NCBI GenBank assembly: GCA_964017185.1
Contig: OZ024877.1
Coordinates: 4,628,006 to 4,692,005, forward strand
Source: Rugalucina vietnamica
Taxonomy: Eukaryota; Mollusca; Bivalvia; Lucinida; Lucinidae
Length of the DNA: 64,000 nt
Reading direction: 5' to 3'
Shown here: positions 32,897 through 44,563 of the stretch, one piece after another
Numbering within the stretch: the first letter of the stretch is position 1
Layout: every line of letters begins with the position of its first letter
Made by a program: the position numbers and the translations under genes
The notes under the pieces: generated by a model
What the model saw: the letters and a program-made list of their open reading frames with translations, nothing else
Databases searched by the model: none
Told to the model about the DNA's origin: nothing

Positions 32897-33232
32897 AAAA
32901 GGTACAAATAGGCAAAGATTAGGAAACGGAGCAATCAGAAAAAGATTCCCACTCCAAAAACCGAGGTGGGAAAAAACTAAATTAACAATCAGGTACTTAT
33001 GCCATGAAAACATATCGTAAGCCGAATGCGCAGCTATTTTCCCAATAGGTGGCGACTCAGTTACCTAAACTTAACTAAAAATATGAAAACATACATATAA
33101 GGTGCCAACACCACAAACATTTTAAACACCAAGACATAAAACAAAAAGAACCACCGCAGAAGTATCGCCTTGGAACGATCAGTAATATATAATTTCTGGC
33201 GGGCTTAAACATAACCTCACCCTCACCCTCAC
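32897..33232 (-). mobile_element. Penelope-like 3'-end fragment (minus)
   Basis: Reverse complement of the 3' region from AAAGGTACAAATAGGCAAAG to GCGGGCTTAAAC followed by ACCTCACCCTCACC, which also occurs (inverted) at 5460-5475. Confidence 0.65.
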
Positions 33233-33841
33233 CTAAACCTGTATTAAACTTTGGTTTTAAAAATGTAACGTTAGTTTGGAAACAAACTGTATATATACTA
33301 GTAATATGTTTACATTCATAACGAAAGACATGTATTGCATCTGAATTGCCTCACCAGTACACGGGTGAAATAATAGCTAGTTCCCTTGTTTAATTCTGTG
33401 ACTGACAACACTAGTTGATGTCGTTCAATGGTCAGAAGTACAAACCCTCTTCTGTCACCGTGACCGTCACCTCTCATTTTATAGCTCAATATTTAGAATT
33501 AATACATGGCATTTGAAATTTGAAAAACATAAAATTAAATCAATAAAAATATCAGTTAGTTGAATCTCCTCTCAGGTATTCTTTAGAGAACATTTAACCT
33601 GTATCTTTAATGAGAAAAGTTATAAGGTATCAATTGGCCGCTTCTAGCAATTTCACTAGAATTGCCGCTTTGTTATGGAAAACACTAACATTTACAGTGC
33701 CAAGAAATGAATTATTCAGAAGGTAAAATATCGAACTATATAATTATATACTTAGTCCCAAGAGTAGTGTAGGATTACAAAGCATTTCAAGTAAATTTGT
33801 TTCAAGCCATATATCACAGATTATATTTTTTTTTTTTCATT
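33233..33841. other. No gene seen
   Basis: AT-rich intergenic sequence between repeats. Confidence 0.35.
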
Positions 33842-34124
33842 CATCAGGAAAACATGTCCGTGAAATGTATACCCCCTTATACCCCACTTTTATATAGAAA
33901 AACTGTGGTATGAAGGGGTATACCTATTTTTCTTATTTTTGGTCAAAAACATAGATTGTGGGTACTCGTTAGAACCGCCTCGGCGAGGCGGTTCTAACGT
34001 GTACCCACAATCTATGTTTTGAGCAAAAATTAGAGAAAAAAAAATCAAAAATTATCTATAGAAAATTTTCAATTTTTACAACTTAAAAAATCTCTGTGTG
34101 CTGCATGGGCGTGTTTTCGTAATG
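33842..34124. mobile_element. Palindrome MITE (CATTACG family), copy 2
   Basis: Outer ends CATCAGGAAAACATGTCC and, reversed, CATTACGAAAACACGCCC are imperfect inverted repeats. The centre is a nearly perfect palindrome of about 74 bases (33947-34020) built from TAGATTGTGGGTACTCGTTA, GAACCGCCTCG and their complements. Confidence 0.75.
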
Positions 34125-34885
34125 GAAACAAAATGGACTTCGGCATTATCATTAAGTTTCTTATGTATTTACCCCACCCACTTATGATGTGGTATGCAGA
34201 GTATAATATGTTTGCTCTTTCAAATAGGACGGACGTTCCTTAAAATGTCCACTCGAACCTACTGATATTTCAAAAATACGTTTTGCGTTTTATATATACA
34301 TCATCCAATACGGGTTCTCGCTGTGTCTTTGTGTAGAAAAAATAGAATACCTATTTCTCTATTGTGTTTCCAAGAAATACTTTACAGGTCGGATGAAATA
34401 CGCTACCAGGTTTATATTCATTTTGTTATTTTGGCTTCCTTTTTCGGTTATTTGTCTGTGTGGTATGAACCCCTTTTCTTATTGTCTAGAGACTTGTATT
34501 TTTGCATTTATGTTTCCCAAAACAATAAGTCACTTAAACCAATCAGCCGAATAAATAAATTTCTTTTAGTATGATGGCATAATGGACGCTGTCGTCTTTA
34601 TTTGTCTTCCTATTCTGGAGTTGTTACTTTTCCATTAACCTATTAGTGCCTCATAAAACAATGAAAATTGCTAACAAAAACAAGGACTTAAACAAAGCGC
34701 TGTTCTGGGTTGTAAAGTCATTTTCTAGCTCTGAAAACGCATGGGCAGTGATATCTGTCAGGTGTTGTCTTTGCAACATTTTACTCAATCTGATAGATAT
34801 TCTGTTGTGAGAATACATATATGCTCATGCCCAAAATATGAAAAAAAAATCTAATCAAAATCAGTCGATCCTGAATATACCCATA

Positions 34886-35164
34886 CATCAGGAAAATATG
34901 TCCGTGAAAAGTATACCCCCTTAAACCCCACTTTTACATAGTAAAACTGGGATATGCAGGGGTACACCTATTTTTCTAATTTTTGCTCCAAAACATAGAT
35001 TGTGGTAACTCGTTAGAACCGCCTCGCCGAGGCGGTTCTAACGTGTACCCACAATCTATGTTTTGAGCAAAAATAAGAAAAATATCAAAAAATTTCCGCT
35101 GAAAATTGTTTTAATTTTTAAACCTAAAAATCTCTGTTTATTGCATGGGCAAGTTTTCGTAATG
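34886..35164. mobile_element. Palindrome MITE (CATTACG family), copy 3
   Basis: Same organisation as copy 2, with TA on both flanks (34884-34885, 35165-35166), suggesting a TA target duplication. The central GAACCGCCTCGCCGAGGCGG palindrome is intact. Confidence 0.75.
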
Positions 35165-35413
35165 TATCAGGACTTTGAGATTGACCGACGGGATAGTCAT
35201 TGCGTATCTGATATATTGAATGCTATTAACCCTCATTTTCTCTGAATAGCAGTCCTATATAGTTATAGGTCAAGCTGTTGTAAATCACTGACACTGACAT
35301 GTTACAAAACCTTTAAACACATGTACAAGGCTGACCATTCTTTGTTTTTTCTTTATTTGTTCGTGCAAACGATTGTTTTGTTTGAGTACCATCCATCATT
35401 TAGACCAACAACT

Positions 35414-35649
35414 GAGCCGCCTCATGGGAAAACCGACAATCTGCTTAGGCGAAAACAAAGGCGCAGATCAGCTTCGCGGTAACCGCGAAGCTGATCACAG
35501 CGCCTTTTTTTTCGCTAATCGGATAGTACAATTCCTCTTCTACTTAAATCTGAAATTTCAAGCTTCTAGTTCTTTTCTATGCTTGTACAGGCCGGTTTGT
35601 GTCGGACCTATTCGGAAACCACATTGTTGGTTTTCCCACGAGACGGCTC
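35414..35649. mobile_element. GAGCC hairpin MITE, copy 2
   Basis: Ends GAGCCGCCTCATGGGAAAAC and GTTTTCCCACGAGACGGCTC with AACT on both sides (35410-35413, 35650-35653). The interior palindrome GCAGATCAGCTTCGCGGT-ACCGCGAAGCTGATC is intact. Confidence 0.85.
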
Positions 35650-36021
35650 AACTATTAAACTGTCTGGAATTAGCTTACAAAGAGTTGTATGAAACAGTCA
35701 TGTGCACGTGTACAACCTGTCATGCCTTGAAGAGTTGGTTATGAATTACAGACATTGCCATTGTAAGAGCATAAAAGCTATACGCGCAACACGTTATATG
35801 CTGAAAGAGTTTGTTTGAGAAATAAAGAACAAAAACAAGTGCAAGTACCAATATCTGCTGCACTAAAATCTTCACAGTGATAGAGAACAACAGTTAACCA
35901 CTTGACAAAAGCGTTCGTGCCAGCAAACTCTTAACATAAATTGTTGCAACGTCTTTTTGCATATCAATCGCGATCATCAAAACTATTTTTTTTTCTCATC
36001 TTTCATTAAAAAATCGCTTAC

Positions 36022-36189
36022 CGTCATCAGGCGTGAAAACACTTGTTTTGGCTGAACTCGCTCAGTAGTGAAGAGCTTTGTACCGTTTTCTTGATATTTG
36101 TAGTACCAGTCTAAATATTCTGTAAAACATTGATGTGCGTTACTTGCCATAGTGACAACAACAAACTGAGGCCTCGTAGACTGGATCCA
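36022..36189 (-). CDS. Candidate coding exon of an unrecognised gene
   Basis: A minus-strand exon ending at a strong donor (GACG then GTAAGC, 36021-36016). From the ATG at 36150 (A at -3, G at +4) it encodes 43 residues beginning MASNAHQCFTEYLDWYYKYQ, ending in phase 0. The frame stays open further upstream (AWIQSTRPQFVVVT), with possible acceptors at TTTTAAG before 36189 or CCTCAG before 36165, so it may be internal rather than first. Amino acid composition looks like protein, and no repeat family covers it. A TGCGCATGCGCA site lies 189 bp upstream. I do not recognise the product and could not find the next exon with confidence. Confidence 0.4.
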
Positions 36190-36338
36190 AGCCTTAAAAT
36201 ATTTTTTCATCAATTGTCTTAGTGCTAATCAAATTCATGTAGCTTGCTGATGGCTCAATTTTAGCATCTGATCAGAAGAAGAAAGTATTTGTTGATACAA
36301 TTATTCTACCCATTCCGGATCAAGTTCATGAAAATTGC

Positions 36339-36350
36339 TGCGCATGCGCA
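36339..36350. promoter_or_regulatory. Perfect NRF1-type palindrome
   Basis: TGCGCATGCGCA matches the consensus of nuclear respiratory factor 1, a common element of animal housekeeping promoters. It lies 189 bp upstream of the ATG at 36150 on minus, in otherwise AT-rich DNA. A promoter here is an inference. Confidence 0.4.
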
Positions 36351-36990
36351 TATGAATGATTTGAGTTTTATAAACTAAAGTGTCATCTTGAAGCCAATTT
36401 AGTTCCTCATCAACTGTAATGGTTTTCATTTTTGACCAAGCACGCGACTGTGCCCACTGGAGCGTGAAAGTCTATGCATAATTGAAGTCAAAGCAAATCA
36501 GTTGGAGGTAATCCGAATCATGGACTATATATCACCACCGATGGGTTTATCCTTCAAATTCTGTGCATGTAGTCCTACAGTGAACCTTATGAACTATTCT
36601 GAGGACCAAAACATATGCCTTTTTCGGCGCCATTTTCCCATAGCCATGTTTGCTCAACCCCAACCCCACCAAACACACAATGTTCCATGGGTGATCTGAA
36701 TTACGTCGGAATATTATATGCTGCTTGCAGATTATTTCATTGTTTACACTTAATTTTATAACACAAACACCCAGAATGTAAAAATATATCTTTAGTTGCA
36801 AACATTAAACAATCCACGTCCTTTGAGAGCACAAAATGACAGTATGCGGTTAAACGTGATTCGCAGTAACTACAATGACACCGTATTAAATATGTCGTAA
36901 GATTCGATTTTAGGACGGAAACTTCGTCAAAATGACAGAAAATAATTGGAAAAAATATTAGCTACCAATATCGAAAGATAACTTACATGG

Positions 36991-37062
36991 TACCTTTCGT
37001 TTTCTGGAAATTCGGCGAACCGCCTTTGATATCCGTGTGTAAAAGAAAGATTTTCCATCGTA
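36991..37062 (-). CDS. Candidate first coding exon of an unrecognised gene
   Basis: On minus, ATGG with A at -3 opens a frame of 24 codons (MENLSFTHGYQRRFAEFPEN then ERYH) that ends in phase 0 exactly at a GTAAGT donor. The phase matches the candidate exon at 36189-36022, so the two could be consecutive exons of one gene. An alternative frame over the same bases reads to a stop at the donor, so the coding assignment rests on the donor and start context. No homolog is recognised. Confidence 0.35.
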
Positions 37063-37597
37063 TTTCTGTATATGAGCCGGGAACCATTGACGTGAACAAG
37101 ATCATGTTGACGTCATTATCCACGATCACTGAGCGATGGAATGAAACATGTTTGAATCAAGAGACAAGTGGCCAAGTTCGTTTTTTAAAAAAAAATTCCT
37201 GTTTTATATTTTTGTAAAATTCTTCTGAAAATTATTTTGATCCGGATCATCTACAGATCCGCTACGGCTACAACAAGTGTATACGAATTAATTTCACTAT
37301 AAATAAACGTACATGAATTTATTCTTTCTGTTTCAAAACAATTCTTGAGACTTTTTGTCCACGTAAACCGATTCAACGAAGCTCTCGAGTACTTTCTTTA
37401 CTGACCGTTACAAGATGGTTCTGCTGTGATTTATCTTTATGCTGCTGTTTTTTTCTGCTGCCGGTCTCTATTGTGCTTTATCATCTCGTCTTTTTTGTTG
37501 ATGACAGCCGGACTGATACCTCGTTTAGAAAGATAGCTAGTCATCTTGCTCTTCAAGCATGATGTTACACATTTGGTGATGTCTTATATCAACATTT

Positions 37598-37783
37598 GAG
37601 CCGCCCCATGGGAAAACCATCAATCAGCATAGGCGAAAACAAAGGCGCAGATCAGCTTCGCGGTTACCGCGAAACTGATCAGCGCCTTTGTTTTCGCTAC
37701 ACGGATAGTACAATTCCTCTACTTTCTAAATCCAAAATTTCCAGTCTCTAGCCATCTTTGTTGGTTTTCCCATGAGGATGCTC
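37598..37783. mobile_element. GAGCC hairpin MITE, copy 3 (internally deleted)
   Basis: Ends GAGCCGCCCCATGGGAAAAC and GTTTTCCCATGAGGATGCTC; intact interior palindrome; the right half lacks the GTACAGGCCGG...TCGGACC block seen in copies 2 and 4. Flanks ATTT and TTTT. Confidence 0.75.
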
Positions 37784-38208
37784 TTTTGTCTGGGTTGGGA
37801 TTTCTGGTTTAAAGCAATGGTATCCATTTCTTATTCTTTATTTTTACTTTTCACGATCAGTTACTTGTCGATTTGTTAAATAAAAATAGATTGAAAGTTA
37901 TGATGGATGTTTGCTGGATTGCATTGTTCCTAGAAAAGAAAATATTATAGTTCTTTGACCGCTTTGCGAACAATGACATTGCAAGTCTTGTTGTTCATGA
38001 TTTTTTTTACTTAAGAAAAACAGGAAATTAAAAAACGCCAAATACGTAAAATAAGAGGCTTACATAAGATATATCTTGGAGGTATTCAAAAGCCAATGCA
38101 GACCAGATTCTTCAGTATTCTGATGACAGAAAAAATATTTTGCAGTGGCCACTTCTGTACAAATGGTACAATTGAATGCACCCATACTGAATTCCTAATT
38201 CTTTGCTC
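37784..38208. other. No gene seen
   Basis: AT-rich spacer between two MITE copies. Confidence 0.35.
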
Positions 38209-38212
38209 TTAT

Positions 38213-38456
38213 GAGCCGCCTCATGGGAAAACCAACAATCTGCATAGGCGAAAACAAAGACGCAGATCAGCTTCGCGGTAACCGCGAAGCTGATCAGCGC
38301 CTTTGTTTTCGCTACTCGGATAGTACAATTCCTCTTCTACTTAAATCCGAAATTTCAAGCTTCTAGCTCTTTTCTGTGCTTGTACAGCCGGGTTTGTGTC
38401 GGACCTGTTCGGAAACCACATTGTTGGTTTTCCCACGAGGTGGCTCTTATGTAAGT
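38213..38456. mobile_element. GAGCC hairpin MITE, copy 4
   Basis: Ends GAGCCGCCTCATGGGAAAAC and GTTTTCCCACGAGGTGGCTC with TTAT on both sides (38209-38212, 38457-38460). The interior palindrome is intact. This is the cleanest copy. Confidence 0.85.
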
Positions 38457-38929
38457 GTTCCAAGTGGTATTCGAGTATGTGACTTAGAGGAAATGAATGA
38501 ACGCCATGTAACACACGACTTGTAAACTCATTGAAGAAACATCCCAGGGCATTCACCTTTCAGTTCTGTTCATACCTTTGTGCATGTTTAAGGATGTTGT
38601 ATGGGACATCTTTGTCTTCGCTTTGGGAAATACACCCGGATTTCATCTAATTAGAGCCAAAGTGTGTAGCGTTTTTAAATTGAAATTTGCACTCAACATA
38701 CCGTATTATGTTTATCTATTCCTTAAGACTCGACATACAATATCCAGATGTCACATTGCAACGCATTTTGACCTTAAAGCATGTCCAAGCACATGTTTTA
38801 ATTTATTTGTGGTCACAAAATGTTTGAAACACACCCTATGATACCATGACACAGACATTACCATATATATGCATCAACAAACACAGAAGGCAAACATGGC
38901 AAAGGAAGTTTTTGTTTGACTTCATGCTT

Positions 38930-39010
38930 AACGTCCCAATCAAAAGCAAAGGTCATGTCGGGACATTGCCTCCATTTTATGGGAATTTTACCCAAAGTGA
39001 GGATGTCATG
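38930..39010 (-). repeat. Dispersed repeat fragment (CATGTCGGGAC family)
   Basis: CATGTCGGGACATTGCCTCC and neighbours match, inverted, the tandem pair at 42213-42364 and pieces at 41500, 52110, 53210 and 55545. Probably SINE-related; no ends are defined. Confidence 0.4.
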
Positions 39011-39089
39011 ACATCCAACAAGTGCTTCAAATATAACCATCCAACTAAGCCACAAAGGCTTATATGTATGGATGGTTTGATTTGAACCA

Positions 39090-40140
39090 CTTTTCCTGGG
39101 CTAGCTCAAACCAGAGCAGTATACCAGTAATCAGCTGGTCAGTCAGAAGCGTGTAAGCTTTGCCTGGAAGCACAAACAGCCCATCTATTTCTTTAGGCCC
39201 CATGCACTATTTGGTTGTCATTTTGATTGAATAATACATCAGCCATGTGAGGAGACTGTAGCAGCATATGATGGCTTTGCGCCAATGCAACGCGCTACAA
39301 ATGTGATATTTGGTGAATGATAAAAACCTGAAGTACAAAAATGCGTGTTCATTGAGTGTGTTTAATGTTTAGTATTGAAGAGTAAACAATATTACCGAGT
39401 TGATTTTGGGTGAGATGATCTTCAAATATTGTTAAAATACAATGTACAGTCGAGTTTCCGGTTACGCAAAGTTCCCGACTCCGGAAATCCTTATTAAAAA
39501 CATGGTTAAACATGTATTACCAGTACCTTCAAAACAAATAATCAGTTTTTGTTCTATTGGCAATTTACTAAACATTGCATTATCCAATAAATATCTGTGA
39601 ATGAGTTCACTCACACCAATCTTTTATCTTTAGTAGCTTTTTGCATGTCAAATTTTATGACATCTGATGTCACACTGTTACATACCGAGAGCAAAGAAAC
39701 ATCGAGCATGGAAACAACCATGTACATTACGTACATGAAGGATCTCATAAAATTATATAGAAAATTGTAAACACTGTTACATTATATTTAATGGCAAACA
39801 CAGGCTGGACCAGAACCCAATACTTCAAACTTACGTAGGATGACACATTGCCGGTGCTAAAAAATCAGCAAGAATGTACAATTGCTTTTGAAATAGTCGC
39901 TTCTATGAGGTAATGGCTTCAAGAAACGAAAAATTTGGTCATAAAAATCTTTCCTGCAAAGTAAAGGATATGACTTTGTCTACATCTTGTCGGGTATAGT
40001 TTAGCAGTAATTAAAATTCTATTCTTCTGATGGCAATGATTTATCATTGACAAGAACATTTTGCGAAACCAAGTACTTGACTGTAATGGAAATTTTATTT
40101 TATGACAATTACTAAATTTATTCACCCAAGAAACACAAAA
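39090..40140. other. No gene seen
   Basis: Intergenic; frames are short and not flanked by convincing splice sites. Confidence 0.35.
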
Positions 40141-40145
40141 GAAAA

Positions 40146-40266
40146 AGCGGCTCTCCTAGCAAAACGTGGGGAGCCTGGTTTGCTAACAGAGAACCGGACT
40201 AACAACTGAGAGGTCATGATTCGGTCCGATACTCCGCCATGTAGTGTCCCTGAGCAAGACACTCCA
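40146..40266 (+). mobile_element. SINE-like fragment
   Basis: TGATTCGGTCCGAT resembles a B box, followed by AGTGTCCCTGAGCAAGACAC, the body motif also found in the SINE at 13064. It is joined directly to the next SINE. Confidence 0.4.
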
Positions 40267-40273
40267 AGCTCCG

Positions 40274-40526
40274 GGCGGCCCCCGTGGCCGAATGGTTAAG
40301 GTCGCTGACTTCAGTGCTCTTGATCATTCGATAATCTCACCTCTGTGGGTTCGCACCTCGCACGGGGCATGAGTCACATGTGGGACAAGCATAGTTCTGC
40401 TTGCAGGTGTGTCAGATGGTTTTCCCCCGGGTACTCCGGTTTTCGCCACACCTACCGATTGATTTGTCTCGATATGAGTAAAGAAGCTTGAAAGGGATGC
40501 AAAATTGAAAAAAAAAAAAAAAAAAA
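40274..40526 (+). mobile_element. tRNA-derived SINE with poly(A)
   Basis: The head GGCCCCCGTGGCCGAATGGT has a canonical A box (TGGCCGAATGGT, 40285-40296) and a B box GGGTTCGCACC (40347-40357), resembling a tRNA with a long variable arm (Ser/Leu type). The body carries GGGTACTCCGGTTTTCGCCA and the copy ends in an A-tract (40508-40526). A tRNA gene is unlikely because of the non-tRNA body and A-tail. Confidence 0.75.
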
Positions 40527-41019
40527 CGAGTTCAAGCTCCACAAAGTACCGGTTACGTACCCAGAAAGGGATGGCTTTGTCTCGCAATGACTAAATAATA
40601 GTTGTGAAATACATTACGGCCAAAACACAAAAGAAAGTGAGAGAAAAAAAATAATGACTTGACACAACCATCCTATGAGTCAGTATTTACATTGTGTATA
40701 TGCATTAGACCCATGGTTGCAAATAACATGTCTAGGCAAAACAGTTAAAATTTGCTTCAATGGTTTGTTTGGTAATGTTTTTACGTCCCACTTAATACTG
40801 TTGCTAAGGTCATGCGGATAAATTAGCTAATTTTAAATTTTAACCGGAAAGGCTGAAGAACCCTTGGATCAATACCACTCTGGAAACAGTTCAATAGGCC
40901 CAGAGCTATGTATACATGTACATGTATGTCGATATTGTACCAGGTTGACCAATGTTTTGCTTGACCGACTTTGTCCAAGGACTATCCTATAAGGGGGGAC
41001 AAGATAGACAAGTTTCAGT

Positions 41020-41043
41020 GGTCATTTTTTTTTTTTTTTTTCA

Positions 41044-41077
<34 letters not shown>

Positions 41078-41160
41078 GCTTTGCTGTTGGTATGGGTATC
41101 CTTAAGTGTTGTAAGAAAAATAATAATAATAATAGATAAATAAATAAATTTTATATTTTA
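41020..41160. repeat. Simple repeats: T-tracts, (AT)n, (AAT)n
   Basis: T19, an ATATAT run, a second T-tract and AATAATAATAATA lie in succession. No gene. Confidence 0.9.
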
Positions 41161-41908
41161 GGAGGACAACAAATTTAGCACAATTGACAATCTTCCATAT
41201 GGTCCTCCAGTGAATACAGACAGTGATCAGTATCAGACCTTTTTTATTTATTTTTTTTCAGTCATTTTCACATATTTTCAAGATGTAAGTAATGCTATAT
41301 TTTGAAAGAAGAGAATCCATTGCTTGCCTTATAATGCTGAGCGCCAAGCAAAGTAGCCACTGATACCATTTAAACGGTCTTATTTATGATGCGGCTCTGG
41401 ATCTAACCTACGACACTCTAACCATTACACAATGAGCATGCACGATTTGGGAAAAATATCCGTAGGCTGTCAGCAGTTAATTTGGTTGTTTGTTTGGAGA
41501 CTTAACATTCCAGTCAACAATTTTTTAGTCATGTCGGGGCGGAGCCAACGCTTGTGGGGCTGTCAGCAGTTTAGCAGTGTAGCATTGAAGTGAAGTCCCA
41601 AATCACGTACTCTGTAATATATATCAGCAGTAAGACGAATAGCAACTATTTAAGAAAAATCTGAAACTTAGAACACTGAATCATATTCTTGTTGTAGTGT
41701 CAGCGTTTTATGCCCAACTTACATCGCAAGTCATACTGAAACAGGGCCCCTACCCATTGGGGCCCCAGAAGGAAAAAGATGGGCTGATTATGCCTCCAGT
41801 GAAAGCCTGTACGATGCTGACTGGCTATCTGATTGCTGGTTAACCGCTCGGGTCTGAGCCTGCCCAGGAAAAGAGGTTCCGAGTCTAACCATCCGCACAT
41901 TATGATAT

Positions 41909-42142
41909 GAGCCGCATCGTGAGAAAACCGGAATTTTGCATATGCGAAAACAAAGGCGCAGATCAGATTCCAGTAACTGCGAAGCTGATCATCGCCTTTG
42001 GTTTCACCACTCGGATAGTAAAATTTCTCTTCTTCCTAAATCCGATATTTCAAGCTTTTGACCATTTTCTGAGACTGCACAGACCTGTTTATGTCGGACC
42101 TGGTAGGAAACCGCGAAGACCGGTTTTCTCGCATCAAGGCTC
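41909..42142. mobile_element. GAGCC hairpin MITE, copy 5
   Basis: Ends GAGCCGCATCGTGAGAAAAC and GTTTTCTCGCATCAAGGCTC with ATAT on both sides (41905-41908, 42143-42146). The palindrome is partly degraded (GATCAGATTCCAGTAACTGC). Confidence 0.8.
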
Positions 42143-42212
42143 ATATACTATAACCCCTTTTGGCTTTGTCTGGTTATATTTGAAGCACATGTTGGATGTC
42201 AAAGATTCATGA

Positions 42213-42364
42213 CATCTTCATTTTGGGCAAGAGTCCCATAAAATGGAGGCAATGTCCCAACATGACCTTAGCTGTTGACTGGGATGTCTTCATTTTGGGC
42301 AAGAGCCCCATAATTAAAAGTGGAGGCAACGTCCCGACATGACCTTAGCTGTTGACTGGGATGT
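42213..42364 (+). repeat. Tandem pair of a dispersed repeat (72-bp step)
   Basis: TCTTCATTTTGGGCAAGAG to GCTGTTGACTGGGATG occurs twice in a row, from about 42215 and 42287, with small differences. The same sequence is scattered elsewhere in the window (see 38930-39010). Confidence 0.7.
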
Positions 42365-42369
42365 AAAGC

Positions 42370-43560
42370 ATCAATTCAAACGAATTCAAACTGAGACAGG
42401 GCATATTTGAAATTTCATCTGGAATGAATATGCCGGAGAAGCCCTAGAGCGATTTCCCAACCACTTATTACATAGCAGATAGCTTTACCACACCACGGAT
42501 GCTCTAGACTTCAGTTGTATCCGAAGGATGCAACTAACATGGACTGACCTCCACCCCCGATCCCCACCCATTCGCACCCTTGTAACTATAAAAAAAATGT
42601 GTTTAAACTGCACATACGCAACAAACGTGAACTGCATGAAAGGGACACTTTGTCATGTATATTTCAATAGACAAAAATGGAACACAATGCATTTTCATTT
42701 ATTCAATAAATGAAAACTAATAGGGTGACAGGACTTTTGAGGAAGAGTATATTGCACCCCGTGTTCAGGACTTTCTCAAAACTGTTGTGTAATATTAAAA
42801 CACGTACACAAGGAAAATAATATACTACATTTTCCGCGTACATTGCTCTACATGAACCATAACTTATTTTCTCAAAACAAATGTGTTTTTGGATAGTTAA
42901 ATATCTTGTTTAATGCAGTCGGGAGGTGATGTGCAGAAAAAATCTGCCATTCGCGTGCAAAAGGATTACCTAAGCTATTCATGGTGGTAAGTTTATCGAA
43001 AATGCTTGTTTTGGTCACTTTTCATATCCTTTGTAACGCCATACTGGTGCTTTGCATGATTAAAATTGTGATGTTTGGCAATAAAGAATAACTATTCATA
43101 ATAGAGTCGGACAAACTTTTGGCAAAATACATTCTTGTTTTCTCTCCAATCAGATGGTCAAAATTGGCCGAACATTTTCGAAGCAGCCAAAATATGCCAG
43201 TGTTTAGAACAATGACCTTAATTATAGAGTTATGACAGTAAAGAATAATTTAGTCTGAGTGTTTCTATTACTTACCATGATTCACACATGTACCATACAA
43301 CCCCAATAAGTATAAACTAAACTGCACTTACTGAACTTTCTTAGTTTTGGAAATGAATAATTTTGATAGTATCCTACTAGTTATTAGTTACAGGCTATTG
43401 TCTGCTTACTTATCCTAGGAGACAAAGTCCAGTTTAATCAAAGCAATTATCATTATGCCTTTTTTCCTGTCGCAATTATAATAAACAAGAATCGTAGTCG
43501 AAGACTCCATTTTAGTTAAAACTGGTACCAATATATCATCTGTATCACCATGCACTATTG
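42370..43560. other. No gene seen
   Basis: AT-rich intergenic sequence without recognisable repeat or exon. Confidence 0.35.
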
Positions 43561-43568
43561 TGCTATAT

Positions 43569-43803
43569 GAGCCGCGACACGAGAAAACCGGTCTTCGGGG
43601 ATTCCGACCAGGTCTGACACAAACCGGCCTGTAAAGTCACAGAAGATAGCTAGAAGCTTGAAATTTCGGATTTAAGAAGAAGAGGGATTGCACTATCCGT
43701 GTAGCGAAAACAAAGGCGCTGATCAGCTTCGCAGTTACTGCGAAGCTGATCTGCACCTTTGTTTTCGCATAGGCGAAAATCCGGACTTCTCGTGACGAGG
43801 CTC
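43569..43803. mobile_element. GAGCC hairpin MITE, copy 6
   Basis: Ends GAGCCGCGACACGAGAAAAC and TTCTCGTGACGAGGCTC; intact interior palindrome (GCTGATCAGCTTCGCAG/CTGCGAAGCTGATCTGC). Flanks ATAT and AATT, so the target duplication has decayed or was altered. Confidence 0.75.
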
Positions 43804-44563
43804 AATTATGTATCATTGACCCGTGATCATTCACTTAATAAACTGAAGTAATTCCCGAGGTTCAAGAGTTGGTACCAAGATATTGTTGATATACGGGGTC
43901 CATTGATGAACTATCAGAAGCATTATGTAGATAACACACGTTTGTGTTTCCTTCCAAAAAGATTCGTCTTAAGACAATGTCAAATGCATCAAAACATACA
44001 CTGGTTTCATGTTTTTTTCCCACACTTCATGAGATGTGCACACAATCAAAAACAAATGGCAGATGTTAAAATTCGGGATGAAACAGCGACTATGCAACCA
44101 TACTAGTATGGGATTGACACGAGTGTTATATTTATAGAGATAATGGTTTTCTTTCACAAAAACAAAAACAAGTGCAAAGCACACAGCGAGATGAATGATA
44201 TTCGTGAACATAAAATAAGTACCCTTAAAGTCTGGAGCAACAGCTATATTAAAGCACTCAACAATGGAAATATGTGCCAGAATTTCATTTTGTAAAATTT
44301 TGTGATTTCTTATAATAACCTACACTTGATTTTAATGACTTATTTCCAGAGAGTTGGGAAAAGATCATATTGGAATTCTACTTTTGTTCTCAACAAGTAT
44401 CAGGTGTGCTTGATACTTCAATCCATTCTTTCATGAAATATTTGTGGTTTGTAGAATGGTGGATTGTATTCTGAACGTATATGCACTTGGAATTATGTTT
44501 ATGCACTTGAAATTATTTTCTGGTTTACTATATACACTACATATTCTGGTTTACTCTTAGTAT

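Noticed and set aside
35373..35744. 123-codon frame as a gene
   Set aside because: It runs through the GAGCC hairpin MITE and is explained by the element; a similar frame occurs over copy 5 at 41907-42212.
38115..38135. CTGATGACAGAAA as a hammerhead
   Set aside because: Only two bases separate the core from GAAA, so no stem II can form.
40274..40360. Functional tRNA gene with Ser/Leu-like head
   Set aside because: The tRNA-like part continues into a SINE body with a poly(A) tract, so it is a tRNA-derived SINE.
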